Source: an uncultured Roseibium sp.
GTDB lineage: Bacteria > Pseudomonadota > Alphaproteobacteria > Rhizobiales > Stappiaceae
NCBI RefSeq assembly: GCF_947494555.1
Contig: NZ_CANLVF010000003.1
Coordinates: 248,001 to 312,000 of the forward strand
Reading direction: 5' to 3'
DNA length: 64,000 nucleotides
Shown: positions 58,526 through 64,000 of the stretch, in pieces
How the letters are laid out: each line of letters opens with the position of its first letter
How positions within the stretch are numbered: position 1 is the stretch's first letter
Program-made: the position numbers and the translations under genes
Notes under the pieces: model-generated
The model's input: the letters and a program-made list of their open reading frames with translations, nothing else
The model's database searches: none
Told to the model about the DNA's origin: nothing

Positions 58526-59905
58526 ATGAACGTTGCCGCCTCCCCGAATGATCTGAGCGAAATCATTGAAGCAGACCGCAACCATGTCTGGCATCATCTG
58601 CTGCAGCACAAGGCTCTGGAGACGATCGATCCGAAGATCATGGTCGAAGGCAAGGGCATGCGCCTCTGGGATGCGACCGGCAAGGAACATCTCGACGCTG
58701 TGTCCGGAGGCGTCTGGACCGTGAATGTCGGTTATGGCCGCGAGTCTATCGCCGACGCGATCCGCGACCAGCTCGTCAAACTGAATTATTTCGCGCATTC
58801 TGCCGGCTCTATCCCCGGTTCGCTCTTCTCGGAAAAGCTGATCTCGAAAATGCCGGGCATGAGCAGGGTATATTTCACCAACTCGGGAACTGAGGCGAAC
58901 GAGAAGGCGTTCAAGATGGTCCGCCAGATCGCGCACAAGCGCTATGGTGGCAAAAAGCACAAAATCCTCTACCGCGAGCGCGATTACCACGGTTCTTCCA
59001 TCACGGCGATTTCCGCCGGTGGACAGCAGGAGCGCAACGCGCAGTACGGCCCCTATACGCCGGGCTTCGTCGAGGTTCCGCATTGCTGCGAGTACCGGGC
59101 TCAGTGGGACGTCGAGAACTATGGCGAGCGCGCCGCCGACGCGATTGAGGAAGTTATCCTGCGCGAAGGACCCGAGACGGTCGGCGCCCTGTGCCTTGAA
59201 CCGGTAACAGCCGGTGGCGGCGTGATCACACCGCCAAAAGGATACTGGGAACGCGTCCAGGAGATTTGCAAAAAGTACGATGTCCTTTTGCATATCGACG
59301 AAGTTGTCTGCGGTGTCGGACGTACAGGCACCTGGTTCGGGTACCAGCACTTCGGCATCAAGCCGGACTTCGTCACCATGGCGAAAGGCGTTGCGTCGGG
59401 CTATGCCGCAATCGCCTGCCTGGTTACGACCGAAGAAGTGTTCGACATGTTCAAGGACGATGCCAGCGACCCGATGAGCTTCTTCCGTGACATATCCACG
59501 TTCGGCGGATGCACCGCCGGTCCTGCCGCCGCGCTCGAAAACATGCGGATCATTGAGGACGAGGGTCTGCTCGACAACACGACAAAAATGGGTGACCGGC
59601 TGATTGCAAATCTCAACGGTCTCATGGAAAAACATCGTGTCGTTGGCGACGTCCGCGGCAAGGGCCTTTTCTGCGGCGCCGAACTGGTGGCGGATCGTGC
59701 AACACGCGAGCCCGTTGCCGAAAAGCAAATGCAAGCTGTCGCAGCCGACTGCATGTCTCAAGGCGTCATCATTGGCGTCAGCAACAGGGCAGTCCCTGGC
59801 CTCAACAACGTCATTTGCCTGTCTCCTGCCCTGATCGCCTCCAGTGACGACATCGATCACATTACGGATGCGATCGACGGAGCCCTGACGCGGGTGTTTG
59901 GCTGA
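58526..59905 (+). CDS. tpa: Taurine-pyruvate aminotransferase
   Basis: A 459-residue class III (omega) aminotransferase. NSGTEANEKAFKMVRQIAHKRYGGKKHKI (PLP phosphate region), HGSSITAISAGGQQERNAQYGP, LHIDEVVCGVGRTGTWF and the lysine in FVTMAKGVASGYAAI are in order. It turns taurine and pyruvate into sulfoacetaldehyde and alanine in the cytoplasm. GAGAGGA precedes the ATG by 7 nt. The next enzyme (Xsc) and the sulfite exporter are not in the window. A very strong hairpin closes the gene. Confidence 0.94.
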   Translation: MNVAASPNDLSEIIEADRNHVWHHLLQHKALETIDPKIMVEGKGMRLWDATGKEHLDAVSGGVWTVNVGYGRESIADAIRDQLVKLNYFAHSAGSIPGSLFSEKLISKMPGMSRVYFTNSGTEANEKAFKMVRQIAHKRYGGKKHKILYRERDYHGSSITAISAGGQQERNAQYGPYTPGFVEVPHCCEYRAQWDVENYGERAADAIEEVILREGPETVGALCLEPVTAGGGVITPPKGYWERVQEICKKYDVLLHIDEVVCGVGRTGTWFGYQHFGIKPDFVTMAKGVASGYAAIACLVTTEEVFDMFKDDASDPMSFFRDISTFGGCTAGPAAALENMRIIEDEGLLDNTTKMGDRLIANLNGLMEKHRVVGDVRGKGLFCGAELVADRATREPVAEKQMQAVAADCMSQGVIIGVSNRAVPGLNNVICLSPALIASSDDIDHITDAIDGALTRVFG

Positions 59906-59929
59906 GACATCTGACAATTGGAAGCCAAA

Positions 59930-59974
59930 TCTGACAGGGGCACGGCGCTGTTGCATCGCCGTGCCCCTGTCAGA
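59930..59974 (+). terminator. Long hairpin after tpa
   Basis: Perfect 18-bp arms, 59930-59947 (TCTGACAGGGGCACGGCG) and 59957-59974, with a 9-nt loop, 25 bp after the tpa stop. There is no U-run, but the stability makes it a likely transcript end. Confidence 0.7.
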
Positions 59975-60032
59975 GAGACCTTGCCTACTTTCGTTTCCAA
60001 AGAATTTGCCAAATCGGCGCGACGTCTATTTA

Positions 60033-60064
60033 ATAAGTCCAGTCAGATACTGAATTAGGGCCAG
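60033..60064 (-). promoter_or_regulatory. Two TauR boxes at the tauR start
   Basis: Read on the minus strand, CTGGCCCTAA (60055-60064) and CTGGACTTAT (60033-60042) form direct repeats 22 bp apart. The first covers the Shine-Dalgarno region and ends 2 bp before the ATG, consistent with autorepression. Confidence 0.68.
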
Positions 60065-60066
60065 AT

Positions 60067-61536
60067 ATGGCGATTCCGGCCGAGACTTTCTTTCTCCGCC
60101 CCAACAATGAGGCGTCGCTGCAGCAACAGATCCAAGGGCTGGTTGTTGAATCCATCCTGTCCGGCCGCTGCCTGCCCGGTGAAAAGATGCCATCCAGCCG
60201 AAAGCTGGCCGAACATCTCGGCGTGGCCAGGATCACGGTGACGATTGCCTATACGGAACTTGTATCCAACGAATATCTCGTATCGAAGGGGCGCTCCGGC
60301 TATTTCGTCGCTCACACGGCGCCAAGCAGACCCAAGTTCAATCTTCCCGATCAGTCCGAAAAGATGCAGGTCGACTGGAACCGGACAATCGGGCAACGAT
60401 TTTCAGAACACGTCCCCCTCGTACGGCCTGATAACTGGCGCGACTACACCTATCCCTTTATCTACGGACAGTCGGATTCCAGACTGTTCGACCATCACAA
60501 TTGGCGGAATTGCGCCTTGAAGGCGGTCGGCCGCAAGGATTTCGACACGCTGGCAACAGACTACTATGAGCGCGACGATCCCATGCTCGTGGAGTTCATA
60601 CTCAAGCATATCCTGCCACGTCGCGGGATTAAGGCGCGACCTGAAGAAATCCTCATCACGATGGGGGCACAGCACGCGCTTTGGATTACGGCGCAGATCC
60701 TTTTAACCCAGCGGCGCACCGCCGCGATTGAGAATCCCTGTTATCCGGGACTGCGCCAGATCCTCAGCCAAACGCGCTGCAATACCATCTCCATCGATGT
60801 CGACGCCGCGGGGCTGCCCCCGGAGGACCTGCCGGAAACGCTCGATGTGGTCTTCACGACACCAAGCCACCATTGCCCGACAAATGCGACCATGCCGGTA
60901 GCACGCCGCCAGCGCCTTCTGGACCTTGCGGCCGATCGCGGCTTCATCATCGTCGAGGATGATTATGAATTCGAGATCTCGTTCCTGAAGTCTCCTTCAC
61001 CGGCCCTGAAGTCACTCGACCCTGCCGGGTCGGTGATCTATGTCGGATCGTTTTCGAAGTCGCTCTTTCCGGGATTGCGGCTCGGCTATCTGGTCGCGTC
61101 CGAACCCTTCATTCGAGAAGCACGCGCGTTGCGCTCTCTCGTCCTGCGCCACCCGCCGGGTCTGATCCAACGCACTGCGGCCTATTTTCTGTCGCTGGGG
61201 TACTACGACTCGCAAATCGCGCGCATGGGACGCATCTACCGAAAGCGCAGGTCGATCATGGAACAGAGCCTGAAGGAGAACGGACTGACGCAAAACGGCC
61301 AGGGAACGTTCGGCGGGTCGTCCTTCTGGATGCGGGCGCAGGAAGGCATCGACAGTTCCAGCCTCGCGATGAAACTCCGCCAGGACGGCGTGCTGATCGA
61401 AGCCGGCCGCGCTTTCTTCAAGAGCGGTGAAGAACAGCCCGGGTACTACAGACTGGCCTATTCGTCCATCGCGTCTGCGCGGATCCCCGACGGCATAGCG
61501 CACATCGCCCAGAGGATTGAGGAAGCAAGCCGTTAG
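60067..61536 (+). CDS. tauR: MocR-type regulator of taurine utilisation
   Basis: A 489-residue GntR/MocR regulator. The N-terminal winged helix spans about residues 12-80 (SLQQQIQGLVVESILSGRCLPGEKMPSSRKLAEHLGVARITV). Joined to it is a fold-type I aminotransferase-like domain with the PLP lysine in VGSFSKSLFPGLRLGY. TauR binds PLP and senses taurine in Rhodobacter. Location beside tauABC and tpa and the CTGGAC-type boxes at both promoters support the name. The aminotransferase domain is expected to be a sensor, not an enzyme. Confidence 0.92.
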   Translation: MAIPAETFFLRPNNEASLQQQIQGLVVESILSGRCLPGEKMPSSRKLAEHLGVARITVTIAYTELVSNEYLVSKGRSGYFVAHTAPSRPKFNLPDQSEKMQVDWNRTIGQRFSEHVPLVRPDNWRDYTYPFIYGQSDSRLFDHHNWRNCALKAVGRKDFDTLATDYYERDDPMLVEFILKHILPRRGIKARPEEILITMGAQHALWITAQILLTQRRTAAIENPCYPGLRQILSQTRCNTISIDVDAAGLPPEDLPETLDVVFTTPSHHCPTNATMPVARRQRLLDLAADRGFIIVEDDYEFEISFLKSPSPALKSLDPAGSVIYVGSFSKSLFPGLRLGYLVASEPFIREARALRSLVLRHPPGLIQRTAAYFLSLGYYDSQIARMGRIYRKRRSIMEQSLKENGLTQNGQGTFGGSSFWMRAQEGIDSSSLAMKLRQDGVLIEAGRAFFKSGEEQPGYYRLAYSSIASARIPDGIAHIAQRIEEASR

Positions 61537-61606
61537 GGCGATTTCCGGCCTCAAACCAAGCCAGGAAAAGGCGGTCACGAAAACGCGACAGAAAAAGTTC
61601 ATCTGC

Positions 61607-61670
61607 GCGTGAAAATTTTGTTGATTTTTTCATTTTTGCGCGTGAAATTATGCGTGAAATTTTCACGCAT
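61607..61670. promoter_or_regulatory. Multi-copy GCGTGAAA operator of the XRE-cupin regulator
   Basis: Three direct copies of GCGTGAAA (61607, 61640, 61652) and one inverted copy. The last pair forms a perfect dyad ATGCGTGAAA-T-TTTCACGCAT (61650-61670), ending 11 bp before the regulator ATG. Clear autoregulatory site. Confidence 0.75.
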
Positions 61671-61681
61671 GGATTATCGGA

Positions 61682-62236
61682 ATGGAAATGAGCAGCCTGG
61701 GTGAAGACCTCAGGGCCCTTCGCAGTACCAGAAAAATGACGCTTGAAGAGCTCGCTCAGAAACTTGGGCGTTCGGTTGGCTGGCTGTCTCAAATTGAACG
61801 CGATATTTCCACGCCACGCCTGTCCGATCTGAGGCAGATCGCCGATATCTTCGATGTACCGCTGTCGATTTTTTTTGGAAGCGCCGACGCTCCCGAAATC
61901 GAAAAGGGCCGCATCGTACGCTCGCCTGCCCGGCGCATCATCGGCGAGCGCGATGCCGGTCTTGTCGAAACGCTCGTATCGCCGGACCTAACCGACAATT
62001 TCGAAATGATCCACTCGACTTTCCAGCCCGGGTCGCGGCGCACATCGCCCATTTCGCGGCCAACGCAGGAAGTTGCCTACATGATCTCCGGCAAACTGGA
62101 CATCTGGCTGGATGAGGACGCCTTCACCGTTGAAACCGGTGACAGCTTCCGGATCCGCGATGCCTCCTACCGCTGGGCCAACCCCTATTCAGAACCCGCA
62201 GTTGCCGTCTGGGTGATTTCCCCACCGGTCTACTGA
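61682..62236 (+). CDS. XRE-family regulator with cupin sensor domain
   Basis: A 184-residue regulator. HTH_3 at about residues 6-62 (LGEDLRALRSTRKMTLEELAQKLGRSVGWLSQIERDISTPRLSDLRQIADIF) and a C-terminal cupin at about 105-180 (PISRPTQEVAYMISGKLDIWLDEDAFTVETGDSFRI). Regulators of this form commonly control polyamine or methylated-amine use. It is followed 26 bp later by a dimethylglycine-dehydrogenase-like gene, which is the likely target together with its own promoter dyad. Confidence 0.9.
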   Translation: MEMSSLGEDLRALRSTRKMTLEELAQKLGRSVGWLSQIERDISTPRLSDLRQIADIFDVPLSIFFGSADAPEIEKGRIVRSPARRIIGERDAGLVETLVSPDLTDNFEMIHSTFQPGSRRTSPISRPTQEVAYMISGKLDIWLDEDAFTVETGDSFRIRDASYRWANPYSEPAVAVWVISPPVY

Positions 62237-62262
62237 ACCTTTTCGAGAAGGAAAGCCGAACC

Positions 62263-64000
62263 ATGTCCGTTCCCTCAACAGCCCGCGTCGTCATCATCGG
62301 TGGTGGCGTTGTCGGCGTGTCCACCCTCTATCACCTTGCCAAGAATGGCTGGTCAGACTGCGTCCTCCTGGAAAAGAACGAACTGACCGCCGGATCGACC
62401 TGGCACGCCGCCGGCAACTGCCCGAATTTTGCCGGCAGCTACGGCATCATGAACATGCAGCGGTATGCCCTGGAACTCTACAGAGGCCTCGCGGATGAGG
62501 TCGATTACCCGCTGAACTATCACGTAAGCGGCGCGGTGCGTCTCGCCCACAGCCATGAACGGATGATGGAATTCGAGTATGTCGCCGGTATGGCCCGTCA
62601 CATGGCTCTGGAGATGGAGATGTGCACGCCGCAGCAGCTGCAGGAGCACCATCCCTTCATGGAACTGCACGACCTGGAAGGCGGCCTTTGGGATCCGCTG
62701 GACGGGGACATCGATCCGGCCCAGGTCACGCAGGCGCTCGCGAAGGGTGCACGTACACACGGTGGCAAGATTTTACGGTTCACACCGGCGACCGGCGTCA
62801 GCCGCCAGAACGGCGAGTGGATCGTGCACACGGAACAGGGCGACATTCGCTGCGAATATGTCGTGAACGCTGCCGGCTACTATGCCGAGCGTGTGGGTGA
62901 GTGGTTCATTCCGTTTGGCGGCCGACAGGTTCCCATGGCTGTCATGAGCCACCAGTATTTCCTGACAGAACCGGTGCCGGAAGTTGCCGAATGGTCCGAG
63001 AAAAATGGCCGTAAACTGCCGCTGATACGCGATGTCGACACGTCCTATTACCTGCGCCAGGAAACCACCGGTTTCAATCTCGGCCCTTACGAGCGGAACT
63101 GCCAGACCGCCTGGACGCGGCCCGACGATCCGATGCCTGACGATTTCAGCTTCCAGCTCTATCCCGATGATCTCGACCGGCTGGAATGGTACATCGAGGA
63201 CGCCATGGCGCGCGTTCCACTGCTGGGCACACAAGGGGTGAGCCGGAACATAAACGGGCCGATCCCGTACGCGCCGGACGGATTGCCGATGATCGGCCCG
63301 ATGCCCGGCGTTCCGAACGCCTTTGAAGCACACACATTCACCTTCGGCATTGCGCAGGGCGGCGGCGCCGGCAAGGTCGCGGCCGAGTGGATCATGCACG
63401 GTGCGACCGAGTGGGATATGTGGTGTGTCGACCCGCGCCGCTACACCGACTACACGGACAAACAGTACTGCATCGACAAGGCCAAGGAAGTTTATGGCTA
63501 CGAATATGCAATGCACTTTCCGCATCACGCATGGCCTACAGGCCGTGACCGGAAAAAGTCGCCCAACCATGAGAAAATTCTGGAACTTGGCGGCCAGATG
63601 GGATCGTTCAACGGTTGGGAGCGTGCCAACTGGTTTGCGAAACCGGGTGATGACACCTCCGAAGACGCGACGCAGACGTGGTCGAGATCAGGCCCGTGGG
63701 AACCGCGGGTGCGTGAAGAATGTGAATCGGTCCGTGATGCCGTCGGCGTGCTCGACCTGTGCGGCTTCTCGCGCTTCAGCCTCCGCGGCGAAGGCGCTGC
63801 GGAATGGCTGCGCGGCAAAATCGCCGGCGGGTTGCCAAAGGCCGGCCGCCTGAATCTCGGATACTTCCCCGACCATCGTGGCCGGGTGCTGACCGAAATG
63901 TCGCTTGTCCGTCATGGCGAGGATGACTTCACACTGATCACGGCCGCGGTTGCGCAATGGCACGACTTCGAGGTTCTCAAGTCGGATCTGCCGGAAGGTG
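62263..64000 (+). CDS. Dimethylglycine/sarcosine dehydrogenase-like protein, 5' part (paralogue 3)
   Basis: The frame is open from ATG 62263 to the window end (579 codons). GGGVVG is at 13-18 and STWHAAG at 45-51, with His 48 as the likely flavinylation site. A DAO domain covers about 370 residues, then an FAO_M segment (WCVDPRRYTDYTDKQYCIDKAKEVYGYEYAMHFP) and the start of a GcvT domain (REECESVRDAVGVLDLCGFSRF). The expected reaction is N-demethylation of a methylated amine to a tetrahydrofolate adduct. It is placed behind the XRE-cupin regulator with AAGG about 9 nt before the ATG. It differs clearly from paralogues 1 and 2 (for example WHAAGNCPNFAG in place of WHAAGLVGQLR). Confidence 0.9.
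   Translation, partial: MSVPSTARVVIIGGGVVGVSTLYHLAKNGWSDCVLLEKNELTAGSTWHAAGNCPNFAGSYGIMNMQRYALELYRGLADEVDYPLNYHVSGAVRLAHSHERMMEFEYVAGMARHMALEMEMCTPQQLQEHHPFMELHDLEGGLWDPLDGDIDPAQVTQALAKGARTHGGKILRFTPATGVSRQNGEWIVHTEQGDIRCEYVVNAAGYYAERVGEWFIPFGGRQVPMAVMSHQYFLTEPVPEVAEWSEKNGRKLPLIRDVDTSYYLRQETTGFNLGPYERNCQTAWTRPDDPMPDDFSFQLYPDDLDRLEWYIEDAMARVPLLGTQGVSRNINGPIPYAPDGLPMIGPMPGVPNAFEAHTFTFGIAQGGGAGKVAAEWIMHGATEWDMWCVDPRRYTDYTDKQYCIDKAKEVYGYEYAMHFPHHAWPTGRDRKKSPNHEKILELGGQMGSFNGWERANWFAKPGDDTSEDATQTWSRSGPWEPRVREECESVRDAVGVLDLCGFSRFSLRGEGAAEWLRGKIAGGLPKAGRLNLGYFPDHRGRVLTEMSLVRHGEDDFTLITAAVAQWHDFEVLKSDLPEG

Noticed and set aside
58307..59956. Long minus-strand frame opposite tpa
   Set aside because: Antisense to a clear aminotransferase; no ribosome-binding site and no domain.
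1..64000. CRISPR arrays, tRNA/rRNA genes, prophage or toxin-antitoxin modules
   Set aside because: No regularly spaced direct repeats with variable spacers, cloverleaf-like sequences, integrases or phage structural genes were recognised on either strand.

Overview
The window looks like the chromosome of a marine alphaproteobacterium, most consistent with the Stappiaceae (Roseibium/Labrenzia type). Evidence is the moderately high GC, tightly packed ATGA/GTGA-overlapping operons, and an unusual density of ABC, TRAP and tripartite-tricarboxylate uptake systems, each next to catabolic genes and a local regulator. The taurine genes (tauABC, tpa, a MocR-type TauR) and several dimethylglycine-dehydrogenase-like proteins are typical of that group. 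The taxonomic call is inference from gene content. I see no tRNA, rRNA, IS element, phage gene or CRISPR array.

Layout. (1) 1-5769, plus: a urea/short-chain-amide ABC transporter (urtA-like end, urtBCDE), formamidase and an FmdB zinc ribbon. (2) 5898-18527: two divergent transcription units, each pairing a dimethylglycine/sarcosine-dehydrogenase-like protein with a choline-kinase-like phosphotransferase, plus a betaine-type ABC transporter, an inositol-monophosphatase-family phosphatase and a DeoR regulator. Both divergent promoters carry the same operator-like motif. (3) 18859-28717: a four-carbon acid-sugar locus (OtnK kinase, OtnC aldolase, beta-decarboxylating dehydrogenase, Asp/Glu racemase, RraA-like and AbrB-like proteins) divergent from a TctCBA transporter and a GntR regulator. 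(4) 28864-36374: a small exported protein, then a TAXI-type TRAP transporter with an alkylsulfatase-like metallohydrolase and an FGly-type sulfatase, divergent from an IclR regulator. (5) 36402-45927: a small membrane protein, then an eight-gene TRAP/SDR/ALDH/OsmC/SnoaL operon divergent from a LysR regulator. (6) 46236-47367: an exosortase-type VPLPA-CTERM protein and a small unknown. (7) 47899-55004: a second betaine-type ABC transporter behind a DUF1989-GcvT fusion, divergent from a LacI regulator. (8) 55058-61536: taurine uptake and transamination with TauR. (9) 61682-64000: a cupin-XRE regulator and a third dimethylglycine-dehydrogenase-like gene that leaves the window.

The common theme is scavenging of small organic nitrogen and sulfur osmolytes (amides, quaternary or methylated amines, taurine, sulfate esters, acid sugars). 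The most system-like novelty is region 2. Two kinase/demethylase pairs, a phosphatase and a DeoR regulator share a motif, which suggests a pathway whose intermediate is phosphorylated. A second pattern is that strong hairpins follow the solute-binding-protein gene in six separate transport operons.
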